Positions 49,457 through 56,261 of a stretch of 64,000 nt of DNA are shown here, in pieces (position 1 is the first letter of the stretch; every line of letters starts with the position of its first letter). Made by a program: the position numbers and the translations under genes. The stretch spans positions 514,222 through 578,221 of the forward strand of contig NZ_PGTZ01000007.1 in assembly GCF_002798015.1 (NCBI RefSeq), written 5' to 3'. The notes under the pieces were generated by a model, which made no database searches, was not told where the DNA came from, and was given only the letters and a program-made list of their open reading frames with translations. The DNA is from Luteimicrobium subarcticum. Its GTDB lineage: Bacteria > Actinomycetota > Actinomycetes > Actinomycetales > Cellulomonadaceae.

Positions 49457-50143
49457 TCACGGAACCAGGGCCGCGGTGAGACGGCTCCCGTCGGGCAGCC
49501 CGGCCAGGGCCTCGGCCTCCTCCGGTCGGAGCGCCACGACGGCGGGGGTGCCGCTGTCGTCGGCGTCGGCGCCGCTCGCGGCGCTGCCGCCTGCGCCTGC
49601 GTGACCTGAACCCGCGAGGACGAGGGCGTCACGGGCGACGTAGGCGGCCCCCGTGACCCCGGGCGCGAGCAGGTCGACGCGGACTCCCGGCGAGACGATG
49701 CCGCGCGCGGAGGCGTCGAGCGGGACGGCGACGACGACCCTTCCCGCCGGGGCGACCGAGGTGAGCTCGCCGGCTGCGACGACGGACGGCACGACCACCG
49801 TCCCGGCGGGCAGCGCGACCCCGGTCACCCGGCCGCGGGCCGACCGTTCGGCGCGCAGCGAGACCGTGGGAGCGAGCGCGGCGGGCACGCGGGCCACGCG
49901 CAGGTCGGCCCCCGTGAGGCGGTGCCCCGCCGGGACGTCCCGCGCGGTGACGACGACGGGCACCGTCGGGAGCGGTGCGGGGCGCAGCGCGTGGACGACC
50001 ACGGTGGCGGCGAGGCCGCAGCACAGCGCGACGACGAGGACGCGGCAGCGCCACAGCGCACGTCGGAACGCGAGCCGCCGGTCGTCACGGCGACGAGCGG
50101 TGTCGGGGGAGTCGTGGGGCGGGAGGTCACGGTCGAGGGGCAC
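49457..50143 (-). CDS. SAF-domain (CpaB/RcpC-like) protein
   Basis: A 228-residue protein with an Arg-rich cytoplasmic start, one membrane anchor (CRVLVVALCCGLAATVVVHA, about 33-52) and an extracellular SAF domain (VVVTARDVPAGHRLTGADLR, about 64-130; VALPAGTVVVPSVVAAGEL). A second beta domain resembles RcpC (VVVAVPLDASARGIVSPGVR, RVDLLAPG). CpaB/RcpC proteins stabilise the Flp pilus secretin, but no tad genes are near, so a pilus role is not supported here. GTG start. Located between mscL and the zinc-ribbon gene. Confidence 0.8.
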   Translation of the reverse strand: MPLDRDLPPHDSPDTARRRDDRRLAFRRALWRCRVLVVALCCGLAATVVVHALRPAPLPTVPVVVTARDVPAGHRLTGADLRVARVPAALAPTVSLRAERSARGRVTGVALPAGTVVVPSVVAAGELTSVAPAGRVVVAVPLDASARGIVSPGVRVDLLAPGVTGAAYVARDALVLAGSGHAGAGGSAASGADADDSGTPAVVALRPEEAEALAGLPDGSRLTAALVP

Positions 50144-50240
50144 GACCGCACGCTAGGGCGCCGGGGGTGCGGGCCGCCGGTGCGGCAGTCTCCCGCCGCG
50201 GGCCTGTGGACCCGCGGGCCGTCGTGCGCGACCGTGCACG

Positions 50241-50279
50241 GCGCCGGACCACCGCGCCGGACCACCGCGCCGGGCCACC
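50241..50279 (+). repeat. 13-bp tandem repeat, three copies
   Basis: GCGCCGGACCACC at 50241-50253 and 50254-50266, and GCGCCGGGCCACC at 50267-50279, in the 174-base gap between the SAF and zinc-ribbon genes. Possibly slippage-prone; no function seen. Confidence 0.8.
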
Positions 50280-50317
50280 GCGGCCTGGGGGGCGGAGGAG
50301 CGCGGGTGGGACGAGCC

Positions 50318-50650
50318 TCAGGCCGATGCGGCCTTGCCCGCCGTCGTGCTGCTCGTGCTCGTGCCGGACGACGAGTCCTTGGACGGGCTCGACGAGCTGC
50401 TCGGCGAGGTGCTCGACGACGAGGTCGACGGGGACGACGAGGTGGTCGACGAGCTCGACGACTTCTTGCCCCCGCCGCGCGAGTCGGTGCGGTAGAAGCC
50501 CGAGCCCTTGAACACCACGCCGACGGCCGAGAAGACCTTGCGCAGGGTCCCGCCGCACTCGGGGCACGTGGTCAGGGCGTCGTCGGTGAACGACTGCTGC
50601 GCGTCGAACGCGTGGCCGCAGTCGGCGCAGCGGTAGGCGTAGGTGGGCAC
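50318..50650 (-). CDS. FmdB-type zinc-ribbon protein, likely Ruc-like redox-regulated chaperone
   Basis: A 110-residue protein. Zinc ribbon with C8, C11, C29 and C32 (YRCADCGHAF; TTCPECGGTL), then KVFSAVGVVFKGSGFYRTDS, the usual FmdB core. From about residue 60 on it is Ser/Thr-rich and disordered (KKSSSSSTTSSSPSTSSSST). M. tuberculosis Rv0991c (Ruc) has this layout, is encoded beside the 5-FTHF cyclo-ligase Rv0992c, and is repressed by HrcA. Here too the gene follows the cyclo-ligase and carries a CIRCE site upstream, so orthology to Ruc is well supported by context. GTG start. Confidence 0.82.
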   Translation of the reverse strand: MPTYAYRCADCGHAFDAQQSFTDDALTTCPECGGTLRKVFSAVGVVFKGSGFYRTDSRGGGKKSSSSSTTSSSPSTSSSSTSPSSSSSPSKDSSSGTSTSSTTAGKAASA

Positions 50651-50672
50651 GGGGGTTCCTCCGGGAAAGTGC

Positions 50673-50697
50673 TGGCACTCGACAGCTCCGAGTGCCA
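50673..50697 (-). promoter_or_regulatory. CIRCE element (HrcA operator) before the zinc-ribbon gene
   Basis: TGGCACTC, nine bases (GACAGCTCC), GAGTGCCA: perfect 8-bp arms with the N9 spacer of CIRCE (consensus TTAGCACTC-N9-GAGTGCTAA). It ends 23 bases before the GTG start, so HrcA should repress this gene until heat or unfolding stress. Confidence 0.85.
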
Positions 50698-50715
50698 ATC
50701 ATACGCCGGGTCGTC

Positions 50716-51348
50716 TCAGCCCAGCTCGTGGCACCCTGCGGGGGTCGCGACGGCGTGCACCCGCCGGTCGTGCGGCTCGAAGGGCAGCGGCCTCTCGTCG
50801 GCGTCGTAGACCTCGTCCGGGAAGACCAGCGCCACGATGCGCGCGTCCTCGCGCACGTGCTCCAGCACGCGGTCGTACCACCCGCCGCCCTGGCCGAGGC
50901 GCATGCCGGTGGTGTCGACGGCGAGCGCGGGCACGAGCACGACGTCGGCCTCGCCGATCGCGGTGGCAGGCAGCTCGGGCGTCCCGGGCTCGGGCGGGCG
51001 TCCGGGCGCCCGCACCTGGAGGTCGTCCGCCCCGTCGAACACGGCCCAGTTGCGCTGGAGGCCGGTCCCGAGCACCGGCAGCAGGACGCGGACGCCGCGG
51101 GCGCCGAGCCGCTCGAGCAGCGGGAGGGTGCCGGGTTCCGTGGGGCGCGCCGCGTAGGTGGCCACGCAGGCCGCGCCACGGATCTCGGGAAGCGACTCGA
51201 CGACGTCGGCGAGCCGGTCGGCGGCCTCGCGCCGCAGCCGTTCCGACCGCGCCCCCCGGACGCCGCGGATCATGCGGCGGAGCGTCTCCTTGGCGTCGAC
51301 CGGGTCCATCCCGACCGACGGGAGATAGGGCTGTGCGGTGCCGCTCAT
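50716..51348 (-). CDS. 5-formyltetrahydrofolate cyclo-ligase
   Basis: A 210-residue ATP-dependent enzyme converting 5-formyl-THF to 5,10-methenyl-THF. Seen: AKETLRRMIRGVRGARS, VATYAARPTEPGTLPLLERL, VLVPALAVDTTGMRLGQGGG and WYDRVL, the conserved nucleotide and folate site. Length and motifs are typical. ATG at 51348. It is divergent from the 20-codon ORF/acetyltransferase pair, the place where galU and glp lie in many actinobacteria. Confidence 0.92.
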   Translation of the reverse strand: MSGTAQPYLPSVGMDPVDAKETLRRMIRGVRGARSERLRREAADRLADVVESLPEIRGAACVATYAARPTEPGTLPLLERLGARGVRVLLPVLGTGLQRNWAVFDGADDLQVRAPGRPPEPGTPELPATAIGEADVVLVPALAVDTTGMRLGQGGGWYDRVLEHVREDARIVALVFPDEVYDADERPLPFEPHDRRVHAVATPAGCHELG

Positions 51349-51445
51349 GGCGTCATTCTTGCAAACATCCGGTGGTGATCGTGGCAACGCGTCGCCATGC
51401 GGGCGTCTGGTCCGGTGGCTGTTTCAGGACGTCGCCCCTGGCCAG

Positions 51446-51451
51446 TAGGGT
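51446..51451 (+). promoter_or_regulatory. -10 box of a leaderless transcript
   Basis: TAGGGT ends 7 bases before the ATG at 51459, pointing to a leaderless message that starts with the short ORF and continues into the acetyltransferase gene. Confidence 0.5.
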
Positions 51452-51458
51452 TCTGCGC

Positions 51459-51518
51459 ATGACCCTCGACGTCGACCTCGCAACGGTCGCCGGTCCGACA
51501 CCGAGGTCGTTGCCTTGA
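51459..51518 (+). CDS. 20-codon leaderless ORF coupled to the acetyltransferase gene
   Basis: ATG to TGA encodes 19 residues (MTLDVDLATVAGPTPRSLP). The -10 box TAGGGT lies 7 bases before its ATG. Its stop overlaps the TTG start of the next gene as TTGA. It may be a leader peptide that delivers ribosomes to the weak TTG start, or a remnant of the N terminus of a longer gene. Not recognised by sequence. Confidence 0.5.
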   Translation: MTLDVDLATVAGPTPRSLP

Positions 51519-52162
51519 GCAGCCGCTCGGAGCGAGCCCGGACGGCGCGCGCGCGCAAGGTCTGGCCCGTGACGCTCCGCGGCCACGGCCCCGGCGGGCT
51601 CGTCGTGCTCCGCCCCCTGCGCCGGTCCGACGCCGACGCCTGGATGGCGCTCCGCCTGGAGAACTCCGACTGGCTCGGCCCCTGGGAGGCGACCGCGCCC
51701 GACGGCCCCCACGGCACCTCGCCCTCGTTCGGCGCCTACGTCCGACTGCTCGCCGCGCGGGCACGCGAGGGCAGCGTGCTGCCGTTCGCCATCGAGGTCG
51801 ACGGCGCGCTCGTCGGGCAGCTCACCGTCTCGTCCATCACCTACGGGTCGCTCTGCTCGGCCGCCATCGGATACTGGGTGGCCGAGAGCGCGGCCGGGCG
51901 CGGGATCATGCCGACCGCGGTCGCCCTCGCGACGGACCACTGCTTCGAGACGCGCGGGCTGCACCGTGTCGAGGTGAACATCCGCCCCGAGAACCGGCCG
52001 AGCCTGCGCGTCGTCGAGAAGCTCGGCCTGCGTGACGAAGGGCTGCGTCGCCGCTATCTGCACATCAACGGCGCGTGGCGCGACCACCGGACCTTCGCGA
52101 TCACGTCCGACGAGGTGCCCGGCGGGCTGTTCGCGCGCTGGCAGGCGACCTGGAGCGACTGA
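51515..52162 (+). CDS. GNAT N-acetyltransferase, RimJ/RimL type
   Basis: A 215-residue acetyltransferase. Seen: LVVLRPLRRSDADAWMALR, VDGALVGQLTVSSITYGSLC, IGYWVAESAAGRGIMPTAVA (the CoA-pyrophosphate loop) and HRVEVNIRPENRPSLRVVEK, then the RimJ-like C-terminal YLHINGAWRDHRTFAIT. It probably acetylates the N terminus of a protein. TTG start chosen because it overlaps the short ORF's stop; GTG at 51569 is an alternative. Synteny equals M. tuberculosis rimJ (Rv0995), between the cyclo-ligase and a GlpR-like gene. Confidence 0.88.
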   Translation: MSSRSERARTARARKVWPVTLRGHGPGGLVVLRPLRRSDADAWMALRLENSDWLGPWEATAPDGPHGTSPSFGAYVRLLAARAREGSVLPFAIEVDGALVGQLTVSSITYGSLCSAAIGYWVAESAAGRGIMPTAVALATDHCFETRGLHRVEVNIRPENRPSLRVVEKLGLRDEGLRRRYLHINGAWRDHRTFAITSDEVPGGLFARWQATWSD

Positions 52163-52251
52163 CACCGTCCGCCCCCTGCCAGGAACGCAAGTCTCACGAC
52201 ACGCCGAGGCGCGTCGCGACGTGCAGCGCGTGCTGCACCTAACGTCGTCCC

Positions 52252-53559
52252 GTGGAGACGTCTTGGGCCGGTCCGGCAGCCGTGGTGCTGTTCGTGGGCT
52301 GGCTCGCGTACTTCGTGCCCGCGCGCCTCGCGTCCCGCCAGCAGGTGGTCGACGCGCGCGGTGACGACCGCTTCTCCGGTGCGCTCCGGGTGCTGGCCGT
52401 CGCGGCCGACGGGTCGGGTGGCGCCGCGGGCTCGTCCGGGTCCCGCACGCACCAGGTGTCCCGCCACTCCTCGCACACGCCCGCGCACGGTGTCCCGCTG
52501 CTGCGGTCGTCCGGTGCGGCGCGACCGGGCGGACCGGCGACGGGTTCGCTCCCGCAGATCGCCGCGTCCGACCCCGCGGACGGCTCCCCGCGGCCGACCG
52601 TCGGCGACGCGGCGCGCGGCCGCGCACGACGTGTCGCCGCTCGACGCCGCGCGCTGCTCGCGCTGGTGCTCCTCGTCGCGTGCCTCGTCGTCGTCGTGGG
52701 TGCGGCGTTCGGTGCGCTGCCCTGGCCCGTGCTGCTCGTGCCTGGTGTCCTGCTGGGCGGGGTCGTCGCGCTCGGACGTCGGACCGTCGTCGTCCAGCGT
52801 CGTGCCGACGCCGCCCGCATGGAGGCTGCGCACCGTCGTGCCGTCGCGACCCGGCGAGCCGCGCTCGGTGGGCCGGTCGCACCGCGCAACGCCGCACGTC
52901 CGCGGGTCACCGGCCACGCCGTGGCGTCGTCGTCCACGGCGACGCAGATGATCCCGGTCGTGCCCGCGCCGGGCGAGGCGCGTGCGGACGCGCGTCCGGC
53001 GACGGGTGCGGTCCGCGCGGTGCACCGTGAGGCGCGTCCGGCGACGGGTGCCGTTCCGGCCGTGCGCGCCGAGGGTCCGACGCCGGTGGTGCCGGTGCGC
53101 GAGGGCGACGAGGGCGCCGCGCCGGGGGTCGTCGTGCCTGCCGCGCCCCTGGTCGCCCGCCGGACGTCGGACGTCGCCGTGCCGGTCGCGGTGCCGCCGG
53201 TGCCCGAGCCCGTGCGCGACGTGCCGCCGTCCGGGACGCCGTGGGTGCCGGTGCCCGTGCCGCCCCCGACGTACACGCTCAAGCCGACGGCGGGGCGTCC
53301 GGCGCCCGAGCCCGCCGGAGTGCTTCCCGAGCCGTTGCCCGACCCCGTCCCCGCCGAGGAGCTCGCCGGGCTCGAGGCGCCGGGCACCGTCGCAGGGAGC
53401 GACGGGACGCTCGTCGTCGGCGGCGCCGCCCGTGCAGCCACGTCGGACGACGCCGTGGCTGCCGGCCCATCGGCCGACGCTCCCGCGGACCCGCCCGCGG
53501 ACACGTTGGGCCTGTCGCTCGGTGCGATCCTCGCGCGTCGCCGCGCGGTCGGGGAGTAG
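52252..53559 (+). CDS. GlpR-like membrane protein (Rv0996 type)
   Basis: A 435-residue protein. N-terminal membrane segment (AAVVLFVGWLAYFVPARLAS), cytoplasmic stretch, two further hydrophobic segments near 120-165 (LLALVLLVACLVVVVGAAFG; VLLVPGVLLGGVVAL), then a long Pro/Val/Ala-rich disordered tail. TAACGT 7 bases before the GTG suggests a leaderless mRNA. In corynebacteria the gene at this position encodes GlpR, the membrane receptor for the gephyrin-like Glp in polar growth and division (Wag31 partner). The topology and the rimJ neighbour support that identity; sequence similarity was not computed. Confidence 0.68.
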   Translation: METSWAGPAAVVLFVGWLAYFVPARLASRQQVVDARGDDRFSGALRVLAVAADGSGGAAGSSGSRTHQVSRHSSHTPAHGVPLLRSSGAARPGGPATGSLPQIAASDPADGSPRPTVGDAARGRARRVAARRRALLALVLLVACLVVVVGAAFGALPWPVLLVPGVLLGGVVALGRRTVVVQRRADAARMEAAHRRAVATRRAALGGPVAPRNAARPRVTGHAVASSSTATQMIPVVPAPGEARADARPATGAVRAVHREARPATGAVPAVRAEGPTPVVPVREGDEGAAPGVVVPAAPLVARRTSDVAVPVAVPPVPEPVRDVPPSGTPWVPVPVPPPTYTLKPTAGRPAPEPAGVLPEPLPDPVPAEELAGLEAPGTVAGSDGTLVVGGAARAATSDDAVAAGPSADAPADPPADTLGLSLGAILARRRAVGE

Positions 53560-53599
53560 TCCTCCAGCACGGTCGCCCGGTGCGGTCGCCCGGTACGTG

Positions 53600-54553
53600 T
53601 CAGGCGGCCGTCAGCCGGAACGTCGTGCGGTAGTCCGCGGGCGCGACGCCGACGGCGCGGCGGAAGTGGTGCCGCAGCAGCGCCGCGGTGCTGAACCCGC
53701 AGGTCCGGGCGAGCGACTCGAGGTCGACGTCGGTCTGCTCGAGCAGGTGCCGCGCCCGCAGCACGCGCTGGGTCGTCAGCCACTGCACGGGTGTGGTGCC
53801 GGTCTCGGCGACGAACCGGCGGGCGAACGTCCGGGGTGAGAGCACGGCGTGCCGGGCGAGCGACGTGACGGTGTGCGGCTCGTCGAGCCGGTCGACGGCC
53901 CACTCGAGCGTGGCGCGCAGCGAGTCGTCCGTGCAGGACGGCACGGGCTGCACGACGAACTGGCGCTGGCCGCCGTCGCGCTGCGGCGGGACGACCATGC
54001 GACGCGCGATGGTGTTGGTGATCTCGCTGCCGAGCTCGCGTCGCACCACGTGGAGGCACGCGTCGATCCCGGCGGCCGTGCCGGCGCTCGTGACCACGGT
54101 GCCGTCGTCCACGAAGAGGACGGTCGGGTCGACGTCGATCGCCGGGTACTCGCGGGCGAGCTGGTCGGCGTGCATCCAGTGCGTGGTCGCACGGCGGCCG
54201 TCGAGAATGCCGGCCTCGGCGAGCACGAAGGCGCCCGAGCACACGCTGAGGACGGTCGCGCCGCGGTCCTGCGCCGCACGGATCGTGTCGAGCACGCGGG
54301 CGTCGTGGCCGCGCTGGATCACGGTCGCGGGGACGGCCAGCAGGTCGACGTCCGCGAGGGCGTCGAGGTCGTGCGGGGGGCTCAGTGTGAGGCCGTGGCG
54401 GCTGCCGACCGGTGCTGCGTCCGGGGACGCGACGCGGAAGTCGAACGGCTCGATGCCCTCGTCGGAGCGGTCGATGCCGAACACCTCGCACACGACGCCG
54501 AACTCGAACATGGCGAGGCCGTCGAGGGCCAGGACACCCACGGAACGCAGCAT
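53600..54553 (-). CDS. GlxA-family regulator (DJ-1/PfpI domain plus AraC helix-turn-helix)
   Basis: A 317-residue regulator. DJ-1/PfpI-like domain 1-175 with LRSVGVLALDGLAMFEFGVV and the nucleophile-elbow-like VLSVCSGAFVLAEAG. The two AraC helix-turn-helix motifs fill 215-310 (HTVTSLARHAVLSPRTFARR and LESLARTCGFSTAALLRHHF). Relatives include AdpA of Streptomyces and GlxA/FtrA-type activators. Length is short for AdpA (about 400), so a metabolic activator is as likely. A TGGCAGGATC sequence lies in its promoter region. Confidence 0.9.
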   Translation of the reverse strand: MLRSVGVLALDGLAMFEFGVVCEVFGIDRSDEGIEPFDFRVASPDAAPVGSRHGLTLSPPHDLDALADVDLLAVPATVIQRGHDARVLDTIRAAQDRGATVLSVCSGAFVLAEAGILDGRRATTHWMHADQLAREYPAIDVDPTVLFVDDGTVVTSAGTAAGIDACLHVVRRELGSEITNTIARRMVVPPQRDGGQRQFVVQPVPSCTDDSLRATLEWAVDRLDEPHTVTSLARHAVLSPRTFARRFVAETGTTPVQWLTTQRVLRARHLLEQTDVDLESLARTCGFSTAALLRHHFRRAVGVAPADYRTTFRLTAA

Positions 54554-54572
54554 GCCGCCACCGTACGGCGTG

Positions 54573-54582
54573 TGGCAGGATC
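54573..54582 (+). promoter_or_regulatory. AdpA-like site in the glxA-type promoter
   Basis: TGGCAGGATC differs at one position from the AdpA consensus TGGCSNGWWY, and CTGCCA at 54602-54607 is its mirror 23 bases on. It could be an autoregulatory site for the DJ-1/AraC regulator, whose start is 20 bases away. Confidence 0.35.
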
Positions 54583-54643
54583 TTGTCGAGAGGTGTCATC
54601 ACTGCCACTCGTCGCGGGTCGTGCACCGGGCCAGTGTGGAGAC

Positions 54644-55033
54644 ATGGAACGGATGACGGCAGTGACGGTGATGGTGCTGGTCCTCGCGCCCGTGGCGGTC
54701 CTCGCACTCCGGGGGACCCGCTGGGACGTGACCGACGCTGAGCTGCGCGAGGCCGCGCGGCACTCGCACGTGGCCCGGGCCACGAGACGGTCGCGGTGGA
54801 CGCGTGGCGCATGGGGCGACGGGGCCGAGCTCGACCCCCAGGGAGCCCAGATGCGAGAGCTCGCGGCGATCGACGCGGCGCGGTCCGCGGACGGTGCTGC
54901 GGTGGGGCGTGGCGCCCGGAACCCCGTGGTGCGACCTGCCGAGGTGGTGACCCCGCGGCTGCCGGCGGCGGGAGCCCGGCGTGGGGCGCCGGGGGAGCGG
55001 GCCGTGTCGTCGGCACCCTTCGCAGGGTGCTAA
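54644..55033 (+). CDS. hypothetical protein with N-terminal membrane segment
   Basis: A 129-residue protein: membrane helix AVTVMVLVLAPVAVLALRG (6-24), then a charged Arg/Ala-rich soluble part containing WDVTDAELREAARHSHVARA and ELDPQGAQMRELAAIDAARS, and a Pro-rich end. GTGTGGAG upstream may serve as ribosome binding site. No family recognised. It ends 16 bases before tRNA-Ala. Confidence 0.5.
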   Translation: MERMTAVTVMVLVLAPVAVLALRGTRWDVTDAELREAARHSHVARATRRSRWTRGAWGDGAELDPQGAQMRELAAIDAARSADGAAVGRGARNPVVRPAEVVTPRLPAAGARRGAPGERAVSSAPFAGC

Positions 55034-55049
55034 TGTTGGTCTCGCTCTT

Positions 55050-55122
55050 GGGGCTATGGCGCAGTTGGTAGCGCGTCTCGTTCGCAATGAGAAGGTCCGG
55101 GGTTCGAATCCCCGTAGCTCCA
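55050..55122 (+). tRNA. tRNA-Ala (anticodon CGC)
   Basis: 73-base cloverleaf: acceptor GGGGCTA with TAGCTCC (one G-U pair), D arm GCGC-AGTTGGTA-GCGC, anticodon loop TTCGCAA giving CGC, T arm GGGGTTCGAATCCCC, discriminator A. It reads GCG. CCA not encoded. Confidence 0.96.
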
Positions 55123-55130
55123 CCCGAGAG

Positions 55131-55163
55131 CGAAGGCCGCCGGTCACCGACCGGCGGCCTTCG
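55131..55163 (+). terminator. hairpin after tRNA-Ala
   Basis: CGAAGGCCGCCGG (55131-55143) pairs CCGGCGGCCTTCG (55151-55163) around 7 bases, 8 bases past the tRNA. Confidence 0.85.
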
Positions 55164-55227
55164 TCGTTCCCTGGGCTGGCCGTCCAGCGGTCCGCCCGTC
55201 CTCCGTCGAGCCGCACCCGGGCGTGCG

Positions 55228-55378
55228 CACGGCGTTCGTGACGCCGAGCACCACAGCCTCCCGCGGCGGAGTCGCTGGGTGCCGACGCCCCACCGCAAAT
55301 CCCCGGCTCGCCGCGGGCCGGTCCGCGGGACGGACGCCACGCGGGGGAGCTCTGGTGCTCGGCGTCACGAAGACCGCC
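55228..55378. repeat. 150-bp imperfect palindrome, MITE-like
   Basis: TTCGTGACGCCGAGCACCA (55235-55253) is repeated exactly inverted at 55353-55371. Pairing continues inward imperfectly, so that both strands would translate to related peptides (FVTPST...). The element fills the noncoding gap between the tRNA-Ala terminator and the MOSC gene. It looks like a non-autonomous mobile element or large hairpin. No target-site duplication was confirmed. Confidence 0.6.
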
Positions 55379-55410
55379 CGTCGGCAGACGCCGCGGTGCG
55401 AGACTCGGGT

Positions 55411-55977
55411 GTGGACACCTACGAGTACCCCGTCGAGGTGGTGCACCTGCTGGTGTCGCCCGAGCACGCGTACTTCGGACGCCCGCGCGACGGCGCCGCG
55501 GACGTCCCCACGGACGACGTCGACGCGGTCGAGGTCGTCGCCGGCAAGGGCATCGTGGGGGACCGGTTCTTCGGCAAGGCCGCGCACATGGACGCCGCGG
55601 TCACCCTGTTCGCGGTCGAGGCCCTCGAGGAGATCGCCGCCGAGCTCGGCACCGGCCCGCTGGACCCGCTCCTGACGCGCCGCAACGTGTTCCTGCGCGG
55701 CGCCGAGCTCATGCCGCTCCTGGGCCACGAGCTCACGATCCGTTCCGGCGCCACCGACGGCGTCCGGCTCCGCGCTGGTCGGCACGCGGCGCCGTGCGCG
55801 TGGATGGACCGCGTGCTCGCGCCGGGTGTCCACGCCGCGATGCGGGGCCGCGGCGGCCTGCGGTGCATGCCTGTCTCGGACGGCGTGCTGCACCGCGGGC
55901 CCGCGATCCTCTCGAGCCCCGTCCCGCTCGACACCGCACGGGCGGGCCGGGCGGTGCGCCGGCCGCCGCTGCCGTGA
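55411..55977 (+). CDS. MOSC-domain protein
   Basis: A 188-residue MOSC protein: VEVVHLLVSPEHAYFGRP, VEVVAGKGIVGDRFFGKAAH, RRNVFLRGAELMPLLGHEL and the conserved cysteine in APCAWMDRVLAPG with GGLRCMPVSDG after it. The family handles sulfur for molybdenum cofactor or acts in reductase partners. The substrate is unknown and no molybdenum gene is in the window. GTG start chosen as the first start before the conserved block. Confidence 0.85.
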   Translation: MDTYEYPVEVVHLLVSPEHAYFGRPRDGAADVPTDDVDAVEVVAGKGIVGDRFFGKAAHMDAAVTLFAVEALEEIAAELGTGPLDPLLTRRNVFLRGAELMPLLGHELTIRSGATDGVRLRAGRHAAPCAWMDRVLAPGVHAAMRGRGGLRCMPVSDGVLHRGPAILSSPVPLDTARAGRAVRRPPLP

Positions 55978-56193
55978 CGCGGGCCGACCTGCCGGCCCGG
56001 CTCCGGCCCGGCACCCGGACGCTCGCAACGATTCGACGCCGGACCTCCGGGGCGGATTGACCGTCGCGCGCGACGGGTGACATGCTGCCCGCGAGGCCCG
56101 GGAGCGACGCTGTCCCCGGGCCTTCGTCCACATCCGGAACCGTCCTGCGGGCGGGTCGGGTACGCGGACGGAAGCCTTGACGGACGGCCGCCA

Positions 56194-56222
56194 GACCGCC
56201 TGTCGGACCGCCTGTCAGACCG
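56194..56222 (+). promoter_or_regulatory. 12-base direct repeats before the GH20 gene
   Basis: GACCGCCTGTC occurs at 56194-56204 and 56206-56216, followed by a partial third unit (GACCG, 56218-56222). Streptomyces chitinase promoters also carry paired 12-base repeats, with a different sequence. A regulator site for amino-sugar use is possible. The rest of the 284-base gap shows nothing recognisable. Confidence 0.4.
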
Positions 56223-56261
56223 ATCCGGTCCCGCTGCCCGGGACCCTCCCGTGGAGGAAGC

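Noticed and set aside
49457-50143. Flp/Tad pilus locus
   Set aside because: Only a single SAF-domain gene is present; no prepilin, ATPase or secretin genes nearby.
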